Assembly: GCF_030814215.1 (NCBI RefSeq)
Contig: NZ_JAUSUT010000001.1
Coordinates: forward strand, 4,898,001 to 4,962,000
DNA: 64,000 bases
Source: Amycolatopsis thermophila
GTDB lineage: Bacteria; Actinomycetota; Actinomycetes; Mycobacteriales; Pseudonocardiaceae
Direction of reading: 5' to 3'
Shown in pieces: positions 33,977-48,013 of the stretch (within the stretch, counting starts at the first letter, position 1; every line of letters begins with the position of its first letter). A model generated the notes under the pieces. The model made no database searches, had not been told where the DNA came from, and was given only the letters and a program-made list of their open reading frames with translations. The position numbers were made by a program, and so were the translations under genes.

Positions 33977-35593
33977 TCAGGCGACCGGCTGCGGATCCCT
34001 CTTCAGCAGAAGAGGTGCCCTGCGCCACACGACCAGCACCGCGACGGCGACGACGACCAGGGCCGCCAGGTAGGCCTGCGGCACGACGAAGGAGCGGCCG
34101 TCGAAGGTGCTGCCCGGCGGCGCGGCGAGGAACGCGAGCGCGACGCTGGCGACGGTGGCGGCGTGGCGGAAGCGGGAGGTGCCCGCGGCGGCGGCGAGCG
34201 GGATGACCGCCCACAGCAGCCACCACGGCTGCATCGCCACGTGCAGCATCATGAAGGCGCCGAGGGACACGCCGAGGCCGATGATGGGGCGGTAGCGCCA
34301 GCGGAAGCTGTCCCACAGGAACTTGACGGTGATGAGCCCGGCCAGCGCGGTGCCGGCCAGCTGCAGGATCGACACGAGCGCGTCGGTGTGGTTGCCCAGC
34401 CCGAGCGCGATGCCCAGCACGCCGCCGATGTTGGCCAGTTCCGCGGTGGGGGAGATCCAGCTGCGCACCAGGCCCGGGGTGCCCAGGGCGCCGACCCAGC
34501 CGAAGCCGAGGCCGGTGCCCAGGCACACGGCGACCATGACGACGGCGAACACGCCGGTGACGATGGCCGCGGCGCGCAGCAGGTCGCTGATGCGGCCGTG
34601 CCAGCGGCGGGCGACCATGACGCCGAAGAAGCCCAGCGCGATGATGGCGTTGATCTTCACGGCCGCGCCGAGCGTGATGACCGCCGCGCCGAGGACGATG
34701 AAGAGGAGCTCGCCGCGCGCCAGCGGCGGCACGGTGTCGCCGGCCACGCGGACCGGCAGCCGCCGGATGCCCAGTTCCAGGCCGGCGACCATGAGGCCGA
34801 TGCCCAGTGCTTCGTTGTGCGCGCCGGCGACGAGGTGGAACAGGACGAGCGGGTTGGCGGCGCCCAGCCACAGCGCGGTGGCCGGTTCGACCCCGAAGCG
34901 CTGCGCGAGGCGCGGCAGGGCCCAGATGATCAGCGCGACGCCCGCCAGCGCGAGGGCCCGCTGCAGGAGCACGCCGGCGACGATGTTGTCGCCCGTGACC
35001 GCCGAGATCCAGCTGCCGAGCTTGAGGAAGAGCGGGCCGTAGGGGGCCGGGGTTTCGCGCCACATGTTGGAGACGCCGCTGGTGAGCGGGTCGGCCACGC
35101 CCAGTGCCTGCGCCGGGCCCAGTGAGTAGGGGTCCATGCCGCGGTGGACGATCTCGCTCTGCGCCAGGTAGCTGTAGACGTCGCGGCTGAACAGCGGCGG
35201 GATGAACATCAGCGGCACGAGCCACATGACGAGGGTGCGGGTCAGCTGGGCCCGCGTGGCGAGCCGCGCGCGGCCCGGCCGGGCGAACCGGCCGAGCAGC
35301 AGCCACCCGACGACGAGCATGCCCATCCCGGCGAAGCAGATGGCCAGGGAGACCGTCGGGATGCGGGCGAACAGGCGCAGCACGGGGATGTCCTGGACCG
35401 GGTTGAGCACGGGGGCGGCCCCGGCGCCCAGCGAGCCCAGCGCGAGGAGCAGCGCGCCGACCGTCCCCAGGCGGCGGATGACGTCGAGTGCGCGCAGTTC
35501 GCGCCGTTCCAGCGGCCCGGCCTGGGGAGGCCGCACCGGGGACAGCGGTACCGCCACCGCACCGCCACCGGTGCCCTGCTCGCCCAATGCCAC
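33977..35593 (-). CDS. mptB: Alpha-(1->6)-mannopyranosyltransferase MptB-like
   Basis: The protein is 538 aa, a GT-C superfamily polyprenyl-phosphate-mannose-dependent transferase with about 13 hydrophobic helices. The first extracellular loop has the acidic motif SRDVYSYLAQSEIVHRGMDP, typical for MptA/MptB, and NPLVLFHLVAGAHNEALGI is characteristic. MptB builds the alpha-1,6-mannan core of lipomannan. Position next to sufR matches Rv1459c. GTG 35593 (VALGEQ) is the likely start; the frame is open further upstream without conservation and no Shine-Dalgarno sequence is seen, so a leaderless message is possible. Confidence 0.9.
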   Translation of the reverse strand: MALGEQGTGGGAVAVPLSPVRPPQAGPLERRELRALDVIRRLGTVGALLLALGSLGAGAAPVLNPVQDIPVLRLFARIPTVSLAICFAGMGMLVVGWLLLGRFARPGRARLATRAQLTRTLVMWLVPLMFIPPLFSRDVYSYLAQSEIVHRGMDPYSLGPAQALGVADPLTSGVSNMWRETPAPYGPLFLKLGSWISAVTGDNIVAGVLLQRALALAGVALIIWALPRLAQRFGVEPATALWLGAANPLVLFHLVAGAHNEALGIGLMVAGLELGIRRLPVRVAGDTVPPLARGELLFIVLGAAVITLGAAVKINAIIALGFFGVMVARRWHGRISDLLRAAAIVTGVFAVVMVAVCLGTGLGFGWVGALGTPGLVRSWISPTAELANIGGVLGIALGLGNHTDALVSILQLAGTALAGLITVKFLWDSFRWRYRPIIGLGVSLGAFMMLHVAMQPWWLLWAVIPLAAAAGTSRFRHAATVASVALAFLAAPPGSTFDGRSFVVPQAYLAALVVVAVAVLVVWRRAPLLLKRDPQPVA

Positions 35594-35902
35594 ACAGAGA
35601 GGGTATCGGCGCCGCAAAGGGGCCCGGAGCAGGGCGGCGGGGTGGTGCCCGGGCGGGATGAGGTGGCGGGTTCGGACCGTCCGTCCGGCGGTTCCCCGAA
35701 CGGCCACCCGCGGGCCCGTCCCGGCCACCAGCGGCCGCCAGCACCACCCGCAGGTGAAGCCGCACCCGCCTGGCCGCCCCGACACGCCGTTCCGATCTCC
35801 GCTACCGCCACCACCGCAGGTCCCGCGGCGAAAAGCCGCTGCGGCCGTGACTCCGATCACCCAATCGCGCCCGGGTCTTTGCCACCCGGCCCGAAATACG
35901 AC
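35594..35902. other. Divergent intergenic region, mptB / sufR
   Basis: About 310 nt without a believable gene. It must hold the mptB promoter and the sufR promoter. A 5-bp stem with a GAAAA loop (GCGGC-GAAAA-GCCGC, 35825-35839) is the only structure noticed apart from the operator at the right edge. Confidence 0.5.
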
Positions 35903-35917
35903 ACACTTATGTTGTGA
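35903..35917. promoter_or_regulatory. SufR-type operator ACACT-N5-TGTGA
   Basis: The sequence ACACT-TATGT-TGTGA matches, as I recall it, the palindrome reported for mycobacterial SufR at its own promoter. It overlaps the GTG start of sufR at 35914, so bound SufR would sit on the start of transcription or translation. TATGTT inside the site could also serve as a -10 box, which would place the true start codon further downstream. Confidence 0.65.
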
Positions 35918-36728
35918 AAAACAGCGGAGCCACCCAGCACCAGGCCGGCGCGAGCCGTCCGGGCGCTGTGGCGTCCGTCCGGCCCGCCCCGGCCCAGGCC
36001 GCGCCGAGCGCACCAGCCCCGGTGCCCACCCAGGCCACCCCGGAAGGACGCACCCGCCACGAGGTCGCCCGCCTCCTGCTGGAGGACGGGCCCATGACGG
36101 CGGGCGTCGTCGCGGAGCGGCTGGGCATCAGCCCGACCGCGGTGCGGCGCCACCTGGACGCCCTGCTGGCCGACGGGGAGGCCGAGACCCGGGACGCGCC
36201 CCGGCGCGGTCCGCGCGGGCGGGGTCGCCCGGCCAAGCTCTTCCTGCTCACCGAGACGGGCCGGGCGCGGTTCGGGCACGCCTACGACGACCTGGCGGTC
36301 TCCGCGATCCGCTTCCTCGCCGAGCACGCGGGCGAGGACGCGGTGCGGGCGTTCGCGGAGCGGCGGGTGGCCGCCCTGGTCGAGCCGCACCGGGCCGCGG
36401 TCAACGCCGCGGACAGCCCCACCCACCGGGCGGAGGCCCTCGCGGCCGCCCTGACCAGGGAAGGCTACGCTGCGTCCACCCGCCAGGTGGGCGCTTCGGC
36501 CACCGGTGCCGGCGCGCAACTGTGCCAGCACCACTGCCCGGTCGCCCACGTCGCCGCTGAGTTCCCGCAGCTGTGCGAGGCGGAAACCGAGGCATTCGCC
36601 AGGTTGCTGGGCACCCACGTCCAGCGGCTGGCCACCATCGCGCGCGGTGACGCCGCGTGCACGACACACGTCCCTGCGGAGAATCCGCCGGGTCTGCAAG
36701 CGAAAGCTCCGGACGGAGGGAAACGCGA

Positions 36729-36732
<4 letters not shown>
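35914..36732 (+). CDS. sufR: Fe-S cluster sensing repressor SufR
   Basis: The protein is 272 aa. A winged helix-turn-helix (about 45-110) contains [20 protein letters not shown], followed by a basic [13 protein letters not shown] wing. The C-terminal part has cysteines at 204, 208 and 221 (CQHHC and FPQLCE), in the C-x3-C-x12-C pattern of mycobacterial SufR that binds a [4Fe-4S] cluster. It represses the suf operon when clusters are plentiful. The first 40 residues are Ala/Pro-rich and poorly conserved, so the true start could be a later GTG. The stop overlaps sufB by 4 nt (ATGA). A palindromic operator overlaps the start. Confidence 0.92.
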
Positions 36733-38177
<1,445 letters not shown>

Positions 38178-38178
38178 C

Positions 38179-39342
38179 ATGACGGTCGCTGAGAACACCG
38201 CTGCGGCCGCGGAGGCGGTCGTCCCGGCGGCCTCCCGCGCGGAGCGCTTCACCGGGTACGACGTCGAGGCCTTCGAGGTCCCCAGCGGCCGCGAGGAGAA
38301 CTGGCGTTTCACCCCGATGAAGCGACTGCGCGGGCTGCACGACGGCACCGCCACGGCCTCCGGTGAGGTCAAGGTCGACGTCGACGCCGCCGCCGAGGTG
38401 CGCGTCGAGACCGTCGGCCGCGAGGACGAGCGCCTCGGCCAGGCCGGCGTGCCCAGCGACCGCATCGCGGCGCAGGCCTACACCTCGTTCGCCGCGGCGA
38501 CCGTGGTCACCCTGCCGAAGGAGACCCGCGCGTCGAAGCCGACCGTGCTGCGGCTGACCGGTCCGGGCGAGGGCAACACCGCGTTCGGGCACGTGCAGGT
38601 GCGCGCCGAGGCCTACGCCGAGGGCGTGGTCGTGCTCGACCACCTCGGCTCCGGCACCTACGCCGACAACGTCGAGTTCGTCGTCGGCGAGGGCGCGAAG
38701 CTCACCGTGGTCAGCGTCCAGGACTGGGCCGACGACGCGGTGCACGTCTCCGAGCAGCACATCAAGCTGGGCAAGGACGCCACGATCAAGCACATCGTGG
38801 TCACCCTCGGCGGCGACCTGGTGCGCGTCTCGCCCACCGCGACCTTCGCGGACAAGGGCGGCGACGTGGAGATGCTGGGCCTGTACTTCGCCGACGCCGG
38901 CCAGCACCAGGAACACCGCCTGTTCGTCGACCACGCGGTCCCGAACTGCAAGTCCAACGTGATGTACAAGGGTGCGCTGCAGGGCGACGACGCGCACGCG
39001 GTGTGGATCGGTGACGTGCTGATCCGGGCCGCGGCCGAGGGCACCGAGACCTACGAGCTCAACCGCAACCTGGTGCTCACCACGGGTGCGCGCGCCGACT
39101 CGGTGCCGAACCTGGAGATCGAGACCGGTGAGATCACCGGTGCCGGCCACGCGAGCGCCACGGGAAGGTTCGACGACGAGCAGTTGTTCTACCTGCAGTC
39201 GCGCGGGATCGAGGAGGAGCAGGCGCGGCGCCTGGTCGTCCGGGGTTTCTTCCACGAGATCCTGATGAAGATCGACGTTCCCGAGGTCCGCGAGCGCCTG
39301 GCCGAGGCGATCGAGGCCGAGCTCGAAGCCGTCGCCGGCTGA
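38179..39342 (+). CDS. sufD: Fe-S cluster assembly protein SufD
   Basis: This 387-aa partner of SufB in the SufBC2D complex has a beta-helix core, with [16 protein letters not shown] near the N-terminus, [20 protein letters not shown] and the C-terminal [19 protein letters not shown]. The conserved His and Cys of the SufB-SufD interface are present (HAVPNC). Start ATG follows the sufB stop by 1 nt. It has no enzymatic activity by itself. Confidence 0.96.
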   Translation: MTVAENTAAAAEAVVPAASRAERFTGYDVEAFEVPSGREENWRFTPMKRLRGLHDGTATASGEVKVDVDAAAEVRVETVGREDERLGQAGVPSDRIAAQAYTSFAAATVVTLPKETRASKPTVLRLTGPGEGNTAFGHVQVRAEAYAEGVVVLDHLGSGTYADNVEFVVGEGAKLTVVSVQDWADDAVHVSEQHIKLGKDATIKHIVVTLGGDLVRVSPTATFADKGGDVEMLGLYFADAGQHQEHRLFVDHAVPNCKSNVMYKGALQGDDAHAVWIGDVLIRAAAEGTETYELNRNLVLTTGARADSVPNLEIETGEITGAGHASATGRFDDEQLFYLQSRGIEEEQARRLVVRGFFHEILMKIDVPEVRERLAEAIEAELEAVAG

Positions 39343-39383
39343 GCCCCCTACTTCCACCACGAGAGACAGAGACGAACGAGGCC

Positions 39384-41487
<2,104 letters not shown>

Positions 41488-41931
41488 GTGAACCTGGAGA
41501 GCATGTACCAGGAGATCATCCTGGACCACTACAAGAACCCGCACGGCCACGGCCTGCGGGAGCCCTTCGACGCGGAGTCGTTCCAGGTCAACCCGACCTG
41601 CGGCGACGAGATCACCCTGCGCCTGAAGGTGGAGGGCGACAAGGTCGCCGACGTCTCCTACGAGGGGCAGGGCTGCTCGATCAGCCAGGCGTCCGCCTCG
41701 GTGCTGACCGATCTGGTGACCGGTCACACCGTGTCGGAGGCGCTGTCCACGATGGACAGCTTCGTGGAGATGATGCAGAGCCGCGGCCAGATCGAGCCGG
41801 ACGAGGACGTGCTCGAGGACGCGGTCGCCTTCGCCGGGGTGTCGAAGTACCCGGCGCGGGTGAAGTGCGCCCTGCTGGGCTGGATGGCGTTCAAGGATGC
41901 GCTGACCCGCACGAACGGAGCCGAGAAGTGA
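41488..41931 (+). CDS. sufU: Sulfur carrier / zinc protein SufU
   Basis: The protein is 147 aa and accepts persulfide sulfur from SufS. It has three conserved cysteines, in NPTCGDEI, GQGCSISQ and ARVKCALLGW, plus the Asp of CGD that together bind Zn in the SufU type. MYQEIILDHYKNPHG is the family start. GTG begins on the base after the sufS stop. The stop overlaps the next gene (GTGA). Confidence 0.96.
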   Translation: MNLESMYQEIILDHYKNPHGHGLREPFDAESFQVNPTCGDEITLRLKVEGDKVADVSYEGQGCSISQASASVLTDLVTGHTVSEALSTMDSFVEMMQSRGQIEPDEDVLEDAVAFAGVSKYPARVKCALLGWMAFKDALTRTNGAEK

Positions 41932-42320
41932 CCGAGGAGCAGACGCGCGAGGGCCGCACCGCGGCGGACCTGCCCGAGCAGGCGCAGCCGCCGGCCGCGG
42001 ACGTGGCCAAGATCGAGGACATCGAAGAGGCCATGCGGGACGTCGTGGACCCCGAGCTCGGCATCAACGTGGTCGACCTCGGGCTCGTCTACGACATCCG
42101 GGTGGAGCCGGACAACACGGCCACCCTGGACATGACGCTGACGTCGGCGGCCTGCCCGCTGACCGACGTGATCGAGGACCAGACGGCGTCGGTGCTGGTC
42201 GGCCAGGCCGGTGTGGTGAAGGACTTCCGGATCAACTGGGTCTGGATGCCGCCGTGGGGCCCGGAGAAGATCACCGACGACGGCCGGGAGCAACTCCGGG
42301 CGCTCGGGTTCACCGTCTAG
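41928..42320 (+). CDS. sufT: SufT-like DUF59/MIP18 protein
   Basis: The protein is 130 aa. After a variable N-terminal of about 30 residues comes the MIP18/DUF59 domain: DIEEAMRDVVDPELGINVVD, LGLVYDIRV, and the conserved Cys in TSAACPLTDVIEDQ. SufT proteins assist Fe-S maturation. The GTG start overlaps the sufU stop by 4 nt. It is the last gene of the suf operon, ending tail to tail with the opposing lipoprotein gene; both stops share CTAG. Confidence 0.94.
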   Translation: MTEEQTREGRTAADLPEQAQPPAADVAKIEDIEEAMRDVVDPELGINVVDLGLVYDIRVEPDNTATLDMTLTSAACPLTDVIEDQTASVLVGQAGVVKDFRINWVWMPPWGPEKITDDGREQLRALGFTV

Positions 42321-42793
42321 ATCCCCAGCTGTACCTGCGGAACACCGCCGCCGCACTCGGGCCCGTTCGGGTGGACGAGTCGCGCGGCGGTGTTCTGCGT
42401 TGTGCGGCCCAGTTCGGTGCCGCGCGCGTCGGTGAGCACGACGGTGATGTCGTACGGGCCTTCCCGCAGGTCCGCGACGTCGATGAAGCCGAACCAGCCG
42501 CCGGTGTGGCGGACGCGCGCCGAGCACGCGTCGTCCGGTGCGGTGCCGGTGCAGCCCTGGGGATCGGCCGCGGTCGCCGGGCGCAGCTCGGGGTGCCAGG
42601 TCCGGCATTCGCCGCCACGGCAGAGCGTCACCGCCGCGCCCGCCACGTCCTGGCCCGGGCGGGGAGCGATGTCCACGCGCACACCGGGCATCGCCCCGAT
42701 GAGCGTGCAGGCGTGGTCGCCCGCCGCGCCCCCGGACGGGCCGCATCCCGCCAGGGTCACCAGCCCGAGCGCCACCACCGGCACGATTCGCAC
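42317..42793 (-). CDS. Putative lipoprotein of unknown function
   Basis: The protein is 158 aa. The signal peptide ends in LVTLAGC with Cys17 as lipidation site. The mature part contains five cysteines in positions suited to disulfides, a PGVRVDIAPRPG segment and a late GPYDITVVLTDARGTELGRT strand pattern, suggesting a small beta-rich domain. I do not recognise the family. It is probably outward facing on the membrane. The GTG start is 48 nt downstream of the neighbouring EAL-CBS-GGDEF gene, so the two may be cotranscribed. Confidence 0.75.
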   Translation of the reverse strand: MRIVPVVALGLVTLAGCGPSGGAAGDHACTLIGAMPGVRVDIAPRPGQDVAGAAVTLCRGGECRTWHPELRPATAADPQGCTGTAPDDACSARVRHTGGWFGFIDVADLREGPYDITVVLTDARGTELGRTTQNTAARLVHPNGPECGGGVPQVQLGI

Positions 42794-42841
42794 GCTCTCC
42801 AGACGGACCGCGACGCCCGCCGGTTGCCTGCGGATGACGAC

Positions 42842-44629
42842 CTATACGGCGCGGCTGAGGCCGACCGGCCCCCGCGGCCGGTCCCGCTGCTCCGGTAACG
42901 CGTGCCGCGACCGGCCACGCAGCACCTCGATCCGCTCGGAGCCCGGGCGGCCCAGGACCCAGCTGGATCCGGGCACCGACTTGGCCTGCTTCTTCAGCGG
43001 CGCCAGCAGCCGGGACGCCTCGCGGTAGGACTCGATCGTCGCCGTCGCACAGACCAGCGTCGCCAGCGAGACCGTCACCGGCATGCCGTCGGCCGACCAC
43101 GGGGTGTCCAGCAGCGCACCGGCGATCGTGCCGATCTCGTCGACGTCGCAGGCGATCAGGAAGTCGTCCCCGCCGACGTGGCTCACCACCATCTTCGGCA
43201 GGCGTGAGGCGAGGTCGGTCAGGGTGCGGCCGATGGCGCGGATCAGGTCGTCGCCCGCGGCGAACCCGGCGTTGTCGTTGACCGCCTTGAACGAGTCGAC
43301 GTCGAGCCACGCGGCGACGAACCCCTCCCGGCTGCCGATGCGCCGGTCCACGTCCCGCGCCACGGTGTCGCTGCCGGGCAGGCGGGTCAGCGGGTTCAGC
43401 GACGCCGCCTCCTCGACCTTGGCCTCGGCCACGCCGCGCACCACCTCGGTCACCAGCACGACGCCGAGGCAGCGGCCGTCGTCGTCCACCACCACGACGT
43501 CGTCGCCGGTACGGCCCCAGTCCGCGTCGGTCACCAGCTCCAGGAGTTCCAGCGCCTGGGCGTCGGCGTGGATGGTGTGCGGGGTGTCGGCGAGCCGTTC
43601 GGCGCTGCGCTTGGCGTGCAGCGCGTGCCCGTACGGTCCGGTGACCGACACCAGGAACCGCGTCCGGTCGATCGACCACCGGGGGAAGCCGTCGGGGTCG
43701 ACGCCGACGATGCCGCTCGGCGCGTCGCCCGCCGCGAGCGCGGTCCGCACGTCGTCGCAGGTCGCGTCGTGCGGCAGGGTGCTGGCCGGGCGGAGGAAGT
43801 CGCGCACCCGCGGCGTGCTGAGCGGGCCCGGCGTCAGCCGCTCCTGCGGGTCCGGGATGGCCGGGGTGAGCAGGTGGCCGAGGTTGACGCCGTCGCGGGC
43901 GGGGGCGAACAGGTTGCCCTGGGCGATGCGGACCCCCAGGCGCCGCGCCGCCGCCAGCTGCGCCTCGGTCTCGATCCCGGTGGCGACCACGCGCGCGTTC
44001 GTCCGGCCCGCGAAGTGCAGCAGGGACTCCACGACCGCGACCGAGCCCGCGTCGCCCGGCAGCCCGCGCAGCACGCTGCGGTCGAGTTTCAGCACGTCCA
44101 CCGGCGCCGCCGCGAGCGTCGCGAACGGCAGGTCGCCGCGGCCGAGGCCGTCGAACGCGAGCCGGAAGCCGAGCTCGCCGAGCCGCGTCAGCCCGGCGAG
44201 CAGCTGCTCCGGCCACACCGAGCAGAACGGCGGGTTGACCTCGAGCACGACCTCGCGCGGGCGCCGTCCCACGCGGGCGAGGGTGTCGAGCAGGTGGTCC
44301 ACGGCCGGCCCGACGGCTGCCGCCGTCGCCGCGGTGATGTTCAGGTGCAGCGGCAGCAGCGTCTGCTGCTGGGCTTCGGCGCGGGCGGCTTCACCGGCGA
44401 GCGCGATGTCCGTCTCGACCAGGCGCCGGTCGCGGCGGGCGGCGTCGAGCACCTCGTGCACGGACCCCTCGGCGGGCCGGGCCAGCGCTTCGAGCGCGAC
44501 CATACCGCCGGTGTGCAGGCTGTAGAGCGGCTGGAAGACGAACCGGACTGGGTGCACGGACCGATCTTCGCTGGTGACGCACCTGTTGTGAAAGAGATGT
44601 TCGCTGATGTTCACCTCGGCGGCGCCCAC
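42842..44629 (-). CDS. EAL-CBS-GGDEF protein with altered active sites
   Basis: The protein is up to 595 aa; GTG 44557 (VHPVRF, 571 aa) is an equally likely start. Order: EAL domain (about 27-260), CBS pair (about 275-405) and GGDEF domain (about 420-560). EAL itself is intact (VALEALAR) and the substrate Lys remains (DVLKLDRS). However, DDFGTG reads FDGLGRG (second Asp to Gly) and EGVET reads ATGIET (Glu to Thr), so phosphodiesterase activity is doubtful. The GGDEF loop reads GGDDF. It may bind c-di-GMP or a nucleotide via CBS. No membrane segment is seen. It diverges from the dGTPase gene. Confidence 0.85.
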   Translation of the reverse strand: MGAAEVNISEHLFHNRCVTSEDRSVHPVRFVFQPLYSLHTGGMVALEALARPAEGSVHEVLDAARRDRRLVETDIALAGEAARAEAQQQTLLPLHLNITAATAAAVGPAVDHLLDTLARVGRRPREVVLEVNPPFCSVWPEQLLAGLTRLGELGFRLAFDGLGRGDLPFATLAAAPVDVLKLDRSVLRGLPGDAGSVAVVESLLHFAGRTNARVVATGIETEAQLAAARRLGVRIAQGNLFAPARDGVNLGHLLTPAIPDPQERLTPGPLSTPRVRDFLRPASTLPHDATCDDVRTALAAGDAPSGIVGVDPDGFPRWSIDRTRFLVSVTGPYGHALHAKRSAERLADTPHTIHADAQALELLELVTDADWGRTGDDVVVVDDDGRCLGVVLVTEVVRGVAEAKVEEAASLNPLTRLPGSDTVARDVDRRIGSREGFVAAWLDVDSFKAVNDNAGFAAGDDLIRAIGRTLTDLASRLPKMVVSHVGGDDFLIACDVDEIGTIAGALLDTPWSADGMPVTVSLATLVCATATIESYREASRLLAPLKKQAKSVPGSSWVLGRPGSERIEVLRGRSRHALPEQRDRPRGPVGLSRAV

Positions 44630-44667
44630 CGTACTCCCACGCCCGTGCGGGCCGGACGGATACGGTG

Positions 44668-46230
44668 ATGCGCATGGAACCCGACCCGCGGACGCTCCGC
44701 CGGCAGAACGCCAAGGAACCGGCCTGGTCCGACCTGGCCGACAACCCCTTCCGGGCCGACCGGGACCGGATCGTGGTGTCCCCGTTCTTCGCGCGGCTCG
44801 GCGGTGTGACGCAGGTGGTCAGCGCCGCCGGGTCCGGCCTGCTGCACAACCGGCTCACCCACAGCCTCAAGGTCGCCCAGGTCGCGCGGGCGATCTCGCA
44901 GCGGCTGCTGTCCTCGGTGGACTCGGCCGAGCTGATCGCCAAGCTCGGCGGGCTCGACCCGGACGTCGCCGAGGCCGCCGCGCTGGCCCACGACCTGGGC
45001 CACCCGCCGTTCGGGCACTTGGGGGAGCAGGTCCTGGACCGCATCGCGCGGCACCGGTTCTCGCTGCCCGACGGTTTCGAGGGCAACGCGCAGACGTTCC
45101 GGATCATCACCACGACCGACGTGCGCGGGCCCGCCGCCGTCGGGCTGGACCTGACCGCGGCCGTGCGCGCGGCGGTGCTGAAGTACCCGTGGGCGCGGCT
45201 GCACTGGCCCGACCCGCACCCGGCCGCGATGCGCATCCCGCCGCGGGGCGCGGCCGAGCCGGACGAAGCGCCCGGCACCGGGTCGAGCAAGTTCTCCGCC
45301 TACTGCACCGAGCTGGACGACGTCGTCGAGGCCCGCCGGTCGTTCTCCGGGCGGATCGAGCCGTGGCAGCAGACCGTCGAGGCGTCGGTGATGGACACCG
45401 CCGACGACCTGGCGTACGCGATCCACGACATCCAGGACTTCCACCGGATCGGGGTCCTGCAGCACGCGCCGGTGGCCGCCGAACTGGGCGAGTGGCTGGA
45501 CCAGGCGCTCGAACTGGCCGCGCTCGACAACGCGACACTGGCCGCCCAGGACCGCCGGCCCGGCCGGTCGCTGGAGCAGCTACGCCGCCGCATGCACGCC
45601 AAGGACGCGTGGATCGTCGACGACGACGCCTTCGCCCACGCGGTGTCCCGCATCCGGAACGAGCTGGTCGACGGGCTGCTGGCGCACCCGTTCGACGGGT
45701 CGATCGAGGCCGAGCAGGCCACGGCGGCGTTCTCCGCGCGCTGGACGCACCGGCTCGTCGACGGCGTGATCGTGCTGCCGTCGCCGTCCACCCGGGCCGG
45801 GCACGTGTCGCTGCGGACCGCCCAGTGGCACGAGGTGCAGGTGCTGAAGTTCGTGCACCGGCGGTTCGTGCTGCTGCGCCCGGAGCTGGCCCTGCACCAG
45901 CGAGGGCAGGCCTCGCTGCTGACGACCCTGGTCGACGCGCTCGACGCGTGGCTGGGGGACCGCGACGAGGCCTCCCGCCTGCCGCGGCGACTGCACGACC
46001 TGGTGGAGCTGGCGCAGTCCGAGTTCGAAGACCTGGCCCGGACCGCGCCCGAGCTGCTGGTGGGCGCGACCGGTGAGCCGGTGGACGGCGCGGACGCGGT
46101 CCGCGGACTGGCCCGCGGCCGCGCGGTGATCGACTTCGTGTCGTCGTTGACGGACAAACAGGCGGTCAGCCTGCTGGACGCCCTGTCCGGGCGGTCGTCA
46201 CAACCGTGGTCGGACTCGTTCGTGCTCTGA
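44668..46230 (+). CDS. dgt: Deoxyguanosinetriphosphate triphosphohydrolase-like protein
   Basis: The protein is 520 aa from ATG 44668; GTG 44665 and ATG 44674 are alternatives. It is an HD-domain dNTPase that cleaves dNTPs to nucleoside and triphosphate. Metal-binding residues are in NRLTHSLKVAQVA (first His), AALAHDLGHPPFGHLGE (HD motif) and DTADDLAYAIHDIQD (last Asp). Length is within the long Dgt family. It diverges from the EAL-CBS-GGDEF gene. It counters dNTP excess; ribonucleotide reductase is encoded 15 kb downstream. Confidence 0.92.
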   Translation: MRMEPDPRTLRRQNAKEPAWSDLADNPFRADRDRIVVSPFFARLGGVTQVVSAAGSGLLHNRLTHSLKVAQVARAISQRLLSSVDSAELIAKLGGLDPDVAEAAALAHDLGHPPFGHLGEQVLDRIARHRFSLPDGFEGNAQTFRIITTTDVRGPAAVGLDLTAAVRAAVLKYPWARLHWPDPHPAAMRIPPRGAAEPDEAPGTGSSKFSAYCTELDDVVEARRSFSGRIEPWQQTVEASVMDTADDLAYAIHDIQDFHRIGVLQHAPVAAELGEWLDQALELAALDNATLAAQDRRPGRSLEQLRRRMHAKDAWIVDDDAFAHAVSRIRNELVDGLLAHPFDGSIEAEQATAAFSARWTHRLVDGVIVLPSPSTRAGHVSLRTAQWHEVQVLKFVHRRFVLLRPELALHQRGQASLLTTLVDALDAWLGDRDEASRLPRRLHDLVELAQSEFEDLARTAPELLVGATGEPVDGADAVRGLARGRAVIDFVSSLTDKQAVSLLDALSGRSSQPWSDSFVL

Positions 46231-46287
46231 CAGCGGCCTCACGCGTGAGTCCGGCCACCGACTGGAAAACCGTTGGACGCTGATCCG

Positions 46288-46293
46288 TACACT
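46288..46293 (+). promoter_or_regulatory. Putative -10 element TACACT for the ABC-F transcript
   Basis: TACACT is 6 nt upstream of a GTG at 46300. If this is the -10 box, the transcript begins at or next to that GTG. No standard -35 is found 17 nt upstream (GAAAAC). An A-rich patch followed by TTGGAC (46265-46278) lies too close for a -35. Confidence 0.4.
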
Positions 46294-46299
46294 GGAGCC

Positions 46300-46320
46300 G
46301 TGGACGTCCAGTTGGAGTAG
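46300..46320 (+). CDS. Six-codon leader ORF upstream of ABC-F gene
   Basis: GTG-GAC-GTC-CAG-TTG-GAG-TAG encodes MDVQLE. It would be leaderless if TACACT at 46288 is the promoter. Its stop is followed at once by a GC hairpin (46324-46346), and the ABC-F ribosome site lies 54 nt past the stop. Small leader ORFs commonly sense stalled ribosomes upstream of ABC-F resistance genes. This is a hypothesis from layout only. Confidence 0.35.
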   Translation: MDVQLE

Positions 46321-46323
46321 CTC

Positions 46324-46346
46324 CGGGCCCGCCTGACCCAGGCCCG
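46324..46346 (+). promoter_or_regulatory. Leader hairpin before ABC-F gene, candidate attenuator
   Basis: CGGGCC and GGCCCG form a perfect 6-bp stem around an 11-nt loop. A second local palindrome, GGGAG-T-CTCCC at 46374-46384, covers the Shine-Dalgarno sequence of the ABC-F gene. Together they could form alternate structures that hide or expose the ribosome site. Confidence 0.4.
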
Positions 46347-46384
46347 TCGATGCCACCTGTCCACCCCGCTTCCGGGAGTCTCCC

Positions 46385-48013
<1,629 letters not shown>

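Noticed and set aside
35600..35890. Small gene in the mptB-sufR gap
   Set aside because: The open frames are Pro/Arg/Ala-rich without a ribosome site or conserved look.
46265..46301. WhiB7-type promoter (A-rich patch plus TTGGAC) for the ABC-F gene
   Set aside because: No acceptable -10 lies 16-18 nt from TTGGAC; the TACACT box is only 9 nt away.
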